NCBI GenBank assembly: GCA_038501625.1
Contig: JAZAYU010000885.1
Span: 1 to 64,000 of the forward strand
Direction of reading: 5' to 3'
Length of the DNA: 64,000 nt
From: Corbicula japonica
Lineage: Eukaryota; Mollusca; Bivalvia; Venerida; Cyrenidae
Shown here: positions 22,386-34,000 of the stretch, piece by piece
Position numbering within the stretch: the first letter of the stretch is position 1
How the letters are laid out: the number at the start of each line of letters is the position of its first letter
The notes under the pieces: generated by a model
What the model was told of the DNA's origin: nothing
Databases searched by the model: none
The model's input: the letters and a program-made list of their open reading frames with translations, nothing else
Program-made: the position numbers and the translations under genes

Positions 22386-22606
22386 GTAAGGTAGCTTTAG
22401 CTTTATTTACTTACAGCAGTTCTTATGGTATTCGTTTGTGGGATTTAAGGAGTAGATTTGGATGATTGATATTAAATTTTAATGTTTTAGAACTGAGTGT
22501 TTACAGTATAACTTAACTTACCAAATTAAAAGTAGCTTAAAGTAGCTGCATGAACTTAAACATGTCCATATACAGCATGTGCTGGATGCTCATATTTAGA
22601 CCGGTG

Positions 22607-22745
22607 CCCAATGTTATAAACCTGAGCATGGAAACCAGTCTCAAATCTCAAGCATCTGATTGGCAGAAACAGCGACCAGTCGCCATTTCAGCCAATCAGA
22701 TGCTTGAGATTTGAGACTGGTTTCCATGCTTAGGTTTCAGACCAG
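22607..22745. mobile_element. Hairpin MITE family B copy, near perfect
   Basis: GAAACCAGTCTCAAATCTCA and its inverted copy form a long stem around GCGACCAGTCGC. The outer ends are CCTGAGCATG and CATGCTTAGG. Confidence 0.85.
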
Positions 22746-23345
22746 CCCCGTGATGATAAAACTTTTTTCATGCTCAACTCAGTTCTGTGCTCAAACTTAA
22801 AATGTCCGGAACATCAACAGTCTTCATAAACAAGTAATAATAATGCCTATTTGTTCAACAGTTGTTGTTGAGAGCAATTTTGTCATATTTTCAGTTTAAA
22901 ATGTTTTATTTTATACAATGTACACAATCGAAGTCATCAAATGTTCCTGCTCAAATTGAGTGGAGCACGAAAAAAAGTTTTATAATCACGGGGCCTGGTC
23001 GAGTCTTGTTTGTCACAGGGATTTGGTGGGGTGGCTAGAACCACTTGTTTGGTCAGCAATGTTTTATTTTCATAGAGACTTTGCAACTGCCAGAAAGTTT
23101 GAAATTATCATGTTACTAACATAAGACTGCAAAAGCGACCTCCCTTTCTGCAAATCTTGTATCTGACCTTCTACATTTTCGCAAGCAGGCATGCGCAAAC
23201 ACACAATGTAGGGGGCAACTCTTAATGTTCCACTCTATAAAGGGAGGGGGCATAAAAATAATTTTGTTTCAAGTTTTTGTTCATGGACAAACAGGGACAG
23301 GCAGCACCAGATAGAAAACATCTGTCCACATGCCAGGATTAATGT

Positions 23346-23581
23346 TTAACCCTTTAGTTCAAATCTATGTTTATCCCTTTTGCGACCAGTGTAGATGCAT
23401 TACCCTGATCAGCCAGCACATCTGTGCCATCTTATCAGGATCTGCAATGTTTGTTTATCTGTCAGAAATATATTAATTAATCTCAAATCAAACAGGGCAG
23501 ATGCTGATCAGATGTCAGGGACATGGCAGCTGATCTGGATCTAAACTGTTTGTCCATGTAATTAACTATTTAGGGTGTTAA
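23346..23581. mobile_element. TTAA MITE family A copy
   Basis: TTAACCCTTTAG at the left and AGGGTGTTAA at the right; both inner cores are present. Confidence 0.75.
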
Positions 23582-23846
23582 TGCAATGGGACAAGTTAAA
23601 TCCATAAACAACCATTGAATTCAAATACAGAATGAGTTACACATATATTTCACATATAAACATATCCACCACATATAAACATATCCATTTCTCCTTGTGT
23701 CACTTAAGAAAAGACAAACATGAACTAGAGGTATTAAATTTATTATATTTACCAAGTGCTGGATGAGAGAATACTGAATAACAATCAATAATAAATACAT
23801 TTCAATGCATTAAATAATCTCTTATAAAACAGATATTTACAGAAAA

Positions 23847-24075
23847 TTTACCCTTTACTCCATACACAGGTTTTGTTGCATGTGCAGACAGTGTAGATCC
23901 AGAACAGCCGGCATATCCATGTCATCTGATCAGGATTCCTCACTGTTTGCTTTTTGATACATTATTTCTGACCAAGAAGAAAACAGTGTAGATCCTTTTA
24001 AGATGGCATGGATGAGCTGTCTGATCTAGATCTACACTTGTGATAAAACCCACAAATATGTAGTGAAGTGTTAAA
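23847..24075. mobile_element. TTAA MITE family A copy
   Basis: The left end is TTACCCTTTACTCCATACA and the right end is worn (GTGAAGTGTTAAA). Confidence 0.75.
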
Positions 24076-24087
24076 TGAACTATTTGT

Positions 24088-24279
24088 ACCCTTCACTCCA
24101 TAGATACAGTTGTTTTTGCATGGGTGAACAAAGTTTATCCGAGATTAGCTGGTAAATCCTTGCCATCTTATCAGGATTTACACTGTTCCATTTCAAGTTT
24201 ATTTGATTATTTTTTACCAACCAGCGAACACTGTAGATCCAGATCAGATGGCACAGCTATCCATTTGGAGTAAAAGATT
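24088..24279. mobile_element. TTAA MITE family A copy, truncated right
   Basis: CCCTTCACTCCATAGATA starts it; the right third is shortened. Confidence 0.65.
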
Positions 24280-24377
24280 TATCGTTCATGTACAAAGCAT
24301 CCAAAATACACTCTTCAACAGCCTTACAAGTGACAAGGGCCTCAAGATCATGAAACTATAGCTGAAGACAGGTCTCC

Positions 24378-24471
24378 TAACGAATAAAAAAGTGAACAGT
24401 TTAGATCCTGATCAGACGGCACAGATGTGCCCATGCAATAAAGGTGTGTCTATGGAGGACAGGGTTAATAA
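24378..24471. mobile_element. TTAA MITE family A, right half
   Basis: It starts at the internal AACGAATAAAAAAGTGAACAG and ends TATGGAGGACAGGGTTAA. Confidence 0.7.
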
Positions 24472-24498
24472 ACAAATGGAAATACCAAACCAGAAAAT

Positions 24499-24714
24499 AA
24501 ACTCCATAGGTGCAGGTTTTATTATATGGGGAGCAGTGTAGATCAAGCTCAGCCAGTACATCCATCTAATCAGGTTCCGCACTGTTCACTATTAAAATCA
24601 GTAGGTTATTTCTGACCAAGAAACAAGCAGTGTAGATTTTAATCTGACAACATAGATGAGACAGCTCATCAAGATCTACACTGGTCACACACATATAAAT
24701 GGGGTAAAGGGTTA
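24499..24714. mobile_element. TTAA MITE family A copy
   Basis: ACTCCATAGGTGCAGG at the left, GGGTAAAGGGTTATTAA at the right. Confidence 0.7.
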
Positions 24715-24725
24715 TTAATAAATTT

Positions 24726-24954
24726 TATAACCCTTGCCTTCATAGATATACCTTTTTACGCATGTGCGACCAGTGTGGATCCAGATCAGCCATCTGACCA
24801 GGATCTGCACTGGTCACATTTCAGTCAGAAATAGCCTAATGAATTATAAAGCTAACAGTTTAGATTCTGATCAGACGATACAAATGTGCCGGCTGATCTG
24901 GATCTAAACTGTTTGCCCATGCAATAAAAATGTATATATGGAGGAAAGGGTTAA
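24726..24954. mobile_element. TTAA MITE family A copy, well kept
   Basis: AACCCTTGCCTTCATAGATA at the left, TATATGGAGGAAAGGGTTAA at the right. Confidence 0.8.
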
Positions 24955-25716
24955 AAGTTGTCTGGTTTCTTGTGTGTGGCATTTTAGAGGAATATCTAAC
25001 CATGCTGCATTCGTTGCAATTCTTAACGATTGCAGTCCTAACAAATGCTATAATGAATTATTGATATGTTTATACTGCCAAAACAGTCATGACAACAAAA
25101 TTAATTCTATTTCTGCCAAATACAGAGTCATGTATAATGCACAATTTGTTCAGCCATTTAGGACTTGTATTAAGTCTTCTTTAAGAATATACATGTATTA
25201 AGAAAATGGTAGATGACACCAAGTCATCATTCCTATGAAATTATTTATACATTACAGATTTTATTTTCTGATGCCAACTGTAATTTTGCAAGGATCAACT
25301 AAATTTTACCAAGTGTTTTCAAGAACCACACCAGGACCTTTCCATTGGAGTAATTTTAATCTTTTTAAAGTAGACTAGCAGTTTTGGATGCTATGTCGTT
25401 AAAAGAAAGGTAAACAGTTGATGGACAGACAAAGGTGTTGAGAGAAACTCACAATTGCCCACATGCTGCCCAGGAGAGCTAAACAAGAGCTGTCAGAGGA
25501 GACAGCACGCTCAACTAGGAGACCTAAATAACTATCATGTGGATAAGGGAACAAAACATTCATACACATTTTTTCCAACAAAATATATTTGTAATGGAGC
25601 CAAGAAATAAAGTTTTACAGTAAATAGGAGAGCAAATCCACAAATAGAATAAATGCAGATACAGTATTGATGTCCTCCACCAAAACACAACTGGTATAAA
25701 ATCCGTAAAATGTTAC

Positions 25717-25908
25717 CTAAACGTCCTATGAATTGGCAAAAATCATAAATTTCTTTTTCTTCATTTCTTCATCGTCTTCTGTCAGAACCTGCAGGTATGG
25801 AATGTCTGCCGCTGGCTTGAACTTGTAGGCTGTTACCACAAAGAATAAAATAGTCGCCAACTCTTTGGATAATTCATTCAAACACTCGTGTTTAAATGGA
25901 ACAGTCAT
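25717..25908 (-). pseudogene. Lone GPR107/GPR108-like C-terminal exon
   Basis: After an acceptor (TGTTTCAG) at 25909 the frame reads VPFKHECLNELSKELATILF, then FVVTAYKFKP and IPYLQVLTEDDEEM. The order LATxxFFVxTxYKFxPxxDxPYLQ followed by an acidic run is the end of the last membrane span and tail of GPR107/GPR108-type Golgi seven-pass proteins. A stop at 25726 follows FANS. A donor-like GTAACA is at 25716. No other exon of such a gene is visible between here and the cadherin exon at 27.8 kb, so this is probably a displaced or duplicated exon, though exons to the left cannot be excluded. Confidence 0.5.
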
Positions 25909-26088
25909 CTGAAACATGTAACAATAGAAATATAACCCTAAAATGTCTGTAATCTTATCATTGATTGATGTTTACATTGCTTAAATATTTGCAATTAAGT
26001 CTGGTGTCAACTGTTGCAACTGTAGTGCAAGCTTCAATGTTTTCCAAACCTACATCTGATACACTATGAAAACTTGGAGCTTATGGCT

Positions 26089-26329
26089 TAACCCTTTCCT
26101 CCATAGATACACCTTTATTGTGTGGGTGAACAGTTTAGATCCAGATCCGACAGCACAGATGTGGCAACTGATCTGGATCTAAACTGTTCGCTTTTTTATT
26201 CATTAGGTTATTTCTGACCAAAATGGTACCAGTTCAGATCCTGATCAGATGGCAAGGCTGTGCCTGCTGATCTGGATCTACACTGGCCGCACATGCGTAA
26301 AAATGCGTATCTATGGAGGAAAGGCTAAA
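26089..26329. mobile_element. TTAA MITE family A, full-length copy
   Basis: TTAACCCTTTCCTCCATAGA and TCTATGGAGGAAAGG frame a 240-bp copy with both internal palindromes. Confidence 0.85.
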
Positions 26330-26709
26330 CTTGGAGCTTATGGCCTACACAGACCTACTTCAGTCTGTGTCCACTGTAATCCATTCAATCAGAGAAGCAT
26401 TTCTTTAGATCTAGAAAGAGTTTAGATTCTCTTCAGACTATGAAAGTCCACAATTTGGTCAGGATCAACACTTCTGGAGATGGTGTGTTGCATATCACTA
26501 CTAGGAACAGGAAGCAAAATGCATGAGAACACGGTTCAGCCGAAAATATCCAATGACAAGGTCAACCTGATTAAGATTAGAACCAAAAGAAACAAGTTCA
26601 GTATAAAACCTTGCTTCCAGTTTTGACACCCATGTTTTTTTTTCAACAGTGACTATTCAGCAGCTTTGGCCTTAGAATGATTAACATTCAACTCCTTAAA
26701 ACCATACAC

Positions 26710-26808
26710 TTAACCCTTTCCTTGATATATACTCATTATGTGCCGGCTGATCTGGATCTAAACTGTTTGCCCTAGCAATAAAGGTGTATTTATACAGGAA
26801 AGGGTTAA
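26710..26808. mobile_element. TTAA MITE family A, 99-bp mini copy
   Basis: Both TTAA-flanked ends are kept (TTAACCCTTTCCTTGATATA and ACAGGAAAGGGTTAA) with most of the middle deleted. Confidence 0.8.
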
Positions 26809-27116
26809 GGAAGTCTACCCCTAATGAGCTTCTGTTGATATCGCCACAGTTTAGTTGCAGCGGTAGTTATCGTTTTTGCCCGGTGAAAAATGTAATTTTA
26901 CCAAATAACACTATTAAATGCAATTAATCAAAATACAAATAAGAAGAATGACTACATACCACAAACAATGTGGTGGTATCACTGTGAAGGTTTGTGTTTG
27001 CCCTTTAAGTAATTAAAACCTGTTGTGTCATTGACGAACAAGTACAAGGGTGCAGAGTCATCACCAATTATGTCATATCACACTCTGTTAAATGAATGAA
27101 TTAAAACCTACTACTC

Positions 27117-27341
27117 TGTATGTAAGCATTTTTTGCATATGTGAACAGTGTAGATCCAGATCAGCTAGCACATCACATCTGTCTGATCAGGATCAACACT
27201 GTTTCCTTTGTTTTTGTCAGAAATAAATTAACAAATCAAAAAGCAAACAGATTAGATCCTGATCAAACAAAATAAATGTGCCAGCTTATCTGGATCCACA
27301 CTGTTCCCCCTCGCCATAAAGTACATAAATAGAGGTTTAGC
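27117..27341. mobile_element. TTAA MITE family A, end-eroded copy
   Basis: Inner cores are clear (GTGTAGATCCAGATCAGCTA, CCAGCTTATCTGGATCC); both tips are degraded. Confidence 0.7.
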
Positions 27342-27428
27342 AGAATGGAATAAAACTCCACATTTGAATATTTTTAAAGAATTTTAATTTTTAATATTTA
27401 TGTAAAGACAATTGAACAAATCTTTAGC

Positions 27429-27663
27429 TTAACCCTTTTGTCCATAGACATGCCTTGACGGCATGGGCAAACAGTGTAGATCCAGATCAGCCGTGCCATC
27501 TGATCAGGATCTGCACCATTTGCTTTATGATTCATAAGATTATTTTTTACCAAAATGTGACCAGTGCAGATCCTGATCAGAGGGCATGGATTTGCCCGCT
27601 GATCTGGATTTACACTGGTCACAAATGCGTAAAAATGTATTTATATGGAGGAAAGGGATTGAT
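27429..27663. mobile_element. TTAA MITE family A copy
   Basis: TTAACCCTTTTGTCCATAGA at the left and ATATGGAGGAAAGGGATT at the right. Confidence 0.8.
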
Positions 27664-27677
27664 TTGAAACTAAACAA

Positions 27678-27740
27678 TCTCCACTGCTCAAGATTTGAGA
27701 CTGGTCTCCAATCTGAGTTTTATGATCTTGGGGCCTGTAT
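27678..27740. mobile_element. Hairpin MITE family B, half copy
   Basis: Only the right arm is left: CAAGATTTGAGACTGGTCTC then GAGTTTTATGATCTTGGGGC. Confidence 0.65.
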
Positions 27741-27829
27741 AAAGTCTATACAAGGATGATAGTTTACCAGGATACAGTCTTTTTTACCAAAAAGAAAACA
27801 TAAGTATTGAAGATTTAGAAAACACTTAC

Positions 27830-28015
27830 AATGGTGTCTCTATCAATAGCTGAAGCCTGGAACATGCTGGTCAGAGTCTGATGGGTTTCCTGTACATTAT
27901 ATGGTGTGTTGATAAACTGTGGGGAAAAACTGTTTGTTGTTACTTGAATGAATATGTCGGACAAAAGCGTGTTAAAAGAGTTGGGTGTCCCTAGATCACA
28001 GGCGTAACCTTCGAA
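27830..28015 (-). CDS. Cadherin gene exon 36 (A type), intact
   Basis: 62 open codons: FEGYACDLGTPNSFNTLLSD, FIQVTTNSFSPQFINTPYNV, ending FQASAIDRDTI before GTAAGTG. It is the last cadherin exon I could place; its B partner was not found downstream. Confidence 0.75.
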
Positions 28016-31000
28016 CTGAAAGAGGACATTGGAAAATCGTCACACATCTAAGTAATATAAGATAACTAGGATTAAGTGAGAAATTAATTTTTTTGTACTG
28101 GCGATTGTACCCATCTTAAGTGAATGAAAACTGATACACTGCTGCAGCTAAATGCTTGTAACTGTAACCAAATCTGAAGTGAATGAAAACTGATACACTG
28201 CTGCAACCAAATGCTTGTAACTGTGACCACTGTAGAACCTGGGTCTACAGAGTTTGCAGCCAATGTCTTTATCAGTCAAACACTTAATCCTGTAAGAAAC
28301 ACAAGCAAGTTGAAGTTTATTGCAAAAAATTTTAAGTTTGGTAAATGTGCAATCAAATATTAGTAAGATTAAAAGATAATACAAATGATGATTTTAACTT
28401 TTCATTTCACAGCTATGTACATTTACAGTATAATCATTAAAAGAGCTTAAACTTAGAAGTTCTGTTTCCAACAATTTGTAAGTGTTTACTCACATCAGTC
28501 AATAGTAACGTTGCTAGTGTAAATGCATTTCTTCAACATTACAGCTCCAGATACACTGTCAATCACTTGATGTCAATTGGATCTCCTCCAATCTCATAAT
28601 GTACAACACTATGTGGAGCCTGAAACACAACAGTTTTAACATTGTGATCATTATCCGATGTTGGGAGCTGTAATTTGGAAACTTCATATAAGCAGAAAGA
28701 GCTTAATGCATCTGAAAGCCGAGATTTCTATTAAAATATCAAAGTTTTGCCCTTTAACATGTTTAAAGCTGTAGAAACCAAACTGAACGAAATCTCCCAG
28801 TTGTAGATCAGCACAGGAAGGCCTCACTAACATGGGGATATACATTAACTGGAAATGTTAGCTATCTGAAAAGTCTTGTTATCTCACTGATAACTCAAAC
28901 CAGTAATGCTAAGATGGAACTGGATAAGGAACTACAATATATAATGGTCACCTCTTTAGATCAGAAATAACCCAGGAATCTTTAGATCAGTTGACACAGA
29001 TTGGGATAACAGCCATATTACATGGAGTAAAGGGTTAACTGAGTAAAGTCAACATAAACCATCACTTACAGTAGTGTCATGGATAGTTGCTGCGATGTAC
29101 CTAATGAGTACTCCAAAATTCCTGTGTGTAGAGGATTGTTGAGATGTACTGTTGCGGAGTTAACACTGGTGGGAACAGATTGCAGTTGACATACACCACT
29201 TCCACAAAGATGTCCGACAGTCGATGGTTTTCACCATCTTGAACTTGTACTCTTACCTGAATAGAGAAGATAAACCTTTTTAAAAATGAACATTTACAGA
29301 ATTGTAAACAATGTATTATTAAATATAATTTCAAGCAAAATGAACTGATAATATGATGCAAACTCTGTCATTTAATAGCTTCATATCATTCATTTCACCT
29401 TTAATTGAAGCTGCATATGTATAAATTGATCATTAATTTAGTGATCATTGACATTCTTAAACATGTCTGACAAACCATTGCAATTTTTGTTAATATGCCA
29501 AACAGTAGTCAATTCATGAAAAAAGCATATAAATAGGATTACATAGTGGACCGATGTGGCATGGGAGGGTATGAATGCTCTGAGGGGAACTATTCTGTTT
29601 ACAGGTCTGATACCGAAGAATGTTGATGCAGAATCATCTCTGATAATGTCATACTCTAGACTTTTAAATGGAGCCTGAAAAACAAATATCAGTCTTAAAG
29701 CATAACCTTCAAATTCTAAGGTGTCCATTTCTGACAATTATTAGAACTGTGATTTAAACTTCATTAACCTAAACATACATATACCAGTCAATCAAAACCT
29801 TGAGTAGCAGAATGCTTTTGAATTATTAGAGTTACAAAAGATTATGCCATTGAAAGAAAACCAGTTCACACCAATAATATCCTAATTTCAACAGTTACTT
29901 GTGCCCAGCCCTGCATGAAATCTTTGCACTTTTCAACAGCACTCCTAAACAGAATATTTAAAATTGAGAATATTTCTTACTTAAGATGGCCCTAAAAACA
30001 TGCTATGAAAACTAATCAGAAACCTGGATATCAGCATCTGTGGCTGTGACCCTGTAAATACTGGTGCCATTGCCCTAGTTCCGGTTGACAGTGGTTGTGT
30101 ATGGTTCACTCTGGAACACTGGAGGAACCTGGTTCCTGAGGATGTTTACTATCAACAAGGCATCTGCTGATCGGAATGGTGAACCGTTGTCCTGGCAACC
30201 AGTGATACCTGTAAGTACAGTAATTTAAACACTTCCTTAAATGATAATATAACAGAATAGAATTTTATTTCCAGTTTAAGAAAACAGAAAATAGTTGGGG
30301 CATTATATATTATATAAATATATCATCCCATTGGGGGAAACAGTACGAAATGTTAACCAGAGAGAAGTAATGTCAACCGAGGCGTTAGCCGAGGTTGACA
30401 TTACCTTCTCAAGGGTTAACATTTCGTACTGTTTCCCCCAATGGGATGTGATATTTATTTTATTACACCGAACATTTGTTTTTTAGAGATCTTGACTATG
30501 ACCAAATTTCGTTTGGGAACAAAATCAAGCGCCGGAAGTCCAAAATCAATAATGCTCAATAAGCGGCTACAAATAATGATCAAAATGCGTTTATCTCCCT
30601 TGGTCAATTACGCATGCGTAGAAGTTAATTTGTAATCGGATTTCCAAGATATTTATTTTTAGATCCACGCGAGGGTGACATGATGCTGTCGCATATGTGA
30701 CAGTAGCGATTATCTCCCTGTGACGTCACATTACGCTATATAGTAAACTAATCACGTGAGGTGTAATAATTAATTTTAAGTAAAGTTTAATTACCATGCA
30801 TGCTTAGAAAAACAGATATGTATGCATATATGCCTTTCCAATAAACAGTTTCGCAGTCCTGTATGAGTTACTTCACGCGACTGGAAATCAATCCAAAACG
30901 AGGCTCTGCATGATAGCTGAACGATCGCACTAATGGCTTAAGCACATAATAGCAAACATTATCCACTATATTGCAGGTCTGCGTTCATTGCCGGCGGTGA

Positions 31001-34000
31001 AAAAATAAGTTGCTGGTCTGTTATTCTAGCCAGACTTTTTTATTTTCACTATTTGTTAGATATTTAGATTTTAATGATTTAAGAACATGTACCATTCTTG
31101 TTGATAGTAGGCAGTATGGAACGCAATTTGGACAAACATAAGCATTAATTTTACCAATTCTGTACAACAATTTCTTCTTAATATCTTTTCCGCTGAAAAT
31201 ATATTTTACTGGTGTGAATGTTGCAAATTGCTAAGACTGGCAATGCGCTATTATAAATCGTGATATGTCAACATCTGGTTACATGATCTGTAGACAAAAA
31301 ATTTACAATCTAAATTTGTTGAGACTTAAACATTTGAACAATAGAATTGTCCTAATAATTTATGGCGTTTATGGTCAACGAATAAATAATTTGAATTTTT
31401 AAAATGTTACGTACACTTCACAAACAAATATGATTGATTCTGTCTTGAAATTAAACAGGATCGGTAATCTAATTGTTTGTTGTAGAAGTATCATTCGTAG
31501 AATAAAATCCAAGGATACATATGCCGGCTTCCAATAAAGATGGAAATATTTATATTACAATATGGTTGCATATCCAATTTAGATTTCTTAGACAGTTTGT
31601 AATTTAGGCATAAAAGCCCAAATGCTTAATTAAACATATATAAAATGTGTTGCCAAGATTTGTTTCTTATTGACGGCTTTTGTTTCTATAACGTGTCGTA
31701 ATGTTGATTAAGAATCCATAAAAGTGCTAAATCAAATACATTTGCTGGAACATCCAGTATTTAAAGGACTACGAAATACTTAAGAATTGGGAGGTGTAGA
31801 TACCTTGCAAATAGTAATTACACGATCTCTATTGGTCAATGATATCTGCCCCTTTAAGTAACTGACAGATGACCCCTTGTGCGCGACAATTTGACATTTT
31901 TATGGCATGCCGCCTTCAAAATCAATCGCCGCCGACATAATCATAACATGATGTCAGTAGTTGATTAGACACGCTCATTCGGAAACGAGACTCAATTTAG
32001 CCGTGGAGAGAACACTGGCTGTTAGTTCAAGTCGTTTACTGTTTAACCCGAGGAATAATGACTTGACACTTTTAGTCAAAGAAACTTGATTGTTTTATAA
32101 ATTATTTACAAAAACATCATGACGCCAATGTATTATTACTAATTCAAAGAGAAAATATATTTTTCAAAAAAAAGAATTTTATGATAAAAAAGAAAGTTGT
32201 AGGTACATATTCCCTATTAAGTTAATACAGCAAGCAATCATTTTTCCTGTAGAGCAGTCACGTGACTGGACAGGGGAGGTAACCGAAAAAATTCATTGAA
32301 TTACTGGAAAGGCGTATATATGTAAACATGCATTACATCAGCCTTGAAAACACTAACATAATTCCTTGGTAAGGCATGGGATTGATAAGGCTCCTGTTCA
32401 TAAAAATCACGGACGGCAGTACAAAAATTAGGTTTTGTTTACAACTTTTAGTACAGAATTTCAGCAGGCATGTATAATCAAGCATAATTAACTGCTGGTT
32501 AAATCATCTGAAAAAAATGACTTTGAAATTATATTATTTAAACAAGAGGTCACCATTGGTAATATAATTTATGAGGCTTCAGAACTTGCACATACCAATA
32601 TTTCATGTTAACAGGACTAACATGATCTGATATTGTTCGAAATTGCCAATCCAGAAACACAGGCTCCACTTACATAATATCGAGTAGCAGAAACACCGAC
32701 GATGCTGGTATGCAGGTAAATCTGTTTGTTGGTGGGTTTAGCATAGAACAGGATGCAATTCAGCTATGTAGCCAATATGGAGTAGGTCACAACATTGTTG
32801 GGAGCCTGCCAATTATCAAGGACACCAGTAATGACTGTGCAACATAACTGCATACATAAAACTCGGTTAGAATTTATTGATAATGTCCCCATTAAGAACC
32901 AGCTCCCTAGCATGACTTGACAACAGTTTGTAACAGATTTTAGTACAAATTACTAAACAGAACATTCCAAATAATATATGGTCTTCCCCAGAAAAGAAAT
33001 CAAGCATAACAACAATGTTATCATAACAATTTTAAAAAAAATGGTTATCTAAGAATCTAAGAAGGATGGTAACTTGGGCCATATAGACAGAATGTGCTTA
33101 CAAAGAAGCAAAATAAATTAACAAAGTTACAAAATTGTCATTATATTAGGCCAAGATGATACCTGTCTATCGTTGTACACCAGTTGACCAGCATCACAAG
33201 TCTCGAGAATCGTAACCTGGTACAAGTTCTTTGGCACCCAAGCTGGTGGGAACTCGTTACCATTAACATACACCGTCAGTACCTCATCTTGTACACATGG
33301 GATATAGCCTCCATCAGTTGCTCGTACACATAACTATAAGCATGATAATCAATAATACAATAGGATTGTTGGATTGTTAATATAGGCGACATTACAAAAT
33401 TTAGCGGCGTCATGTTACTATTGCCCACCATGTTTTGTATATGTTAACAATGTAATGTTAATTTAAGTTGGAACCTGGAACAAAGCTTGTGATTTCACAG
33501 TTCCCTCCAAAACATTCGGTGCTGTCACCAGGATGTTATTAATAAATAAAGTTATTGTAAGAATTTTAACAGACTCAAAATACCTTTCACCTCTTTAATA
33601 TTAACACCTCAGTCAGTGTGAAAACCAGTCTAGTATATAAAGAATTATCAACAAGGACAATATCTATAGGAAATGCAAAATAACAGAAAATGCTCTTACT
33701 CTACATACACTGGGAGAGTCCGCAATACACGTGACCCAAGGTGGGACCAATCCTAAACAATACGGATGCATTGTCATCTTCTACCAAACTGTAGATAATT
33801 GTCTTGAAACGACCCTGAAACAAACAAAAACTTGGATTATGTTGCACAGAAGAACTCCCAAAAATTAAATCAACCAGCTTTCCTAAAAGCTGGACAAGCT
33901 GGACACCACATTGGAGAGTTTAAGCAGCAATGTCAAATACATAAGTATAAAACATTTATCCCATATATTAAATCAGTCATGATGTGGCAGACAGACCAGT

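Noticed and set aside
27398..27667. Proteins containing SVDPDQPAHLCRLIRIC-like sequence, also seen at 36.5, 48.7, 57.8 and 58.7 kb
   Set aside because: These are chance open frames of the TTAA MITE family A, appearing on both strands wherever the MITE occurs.
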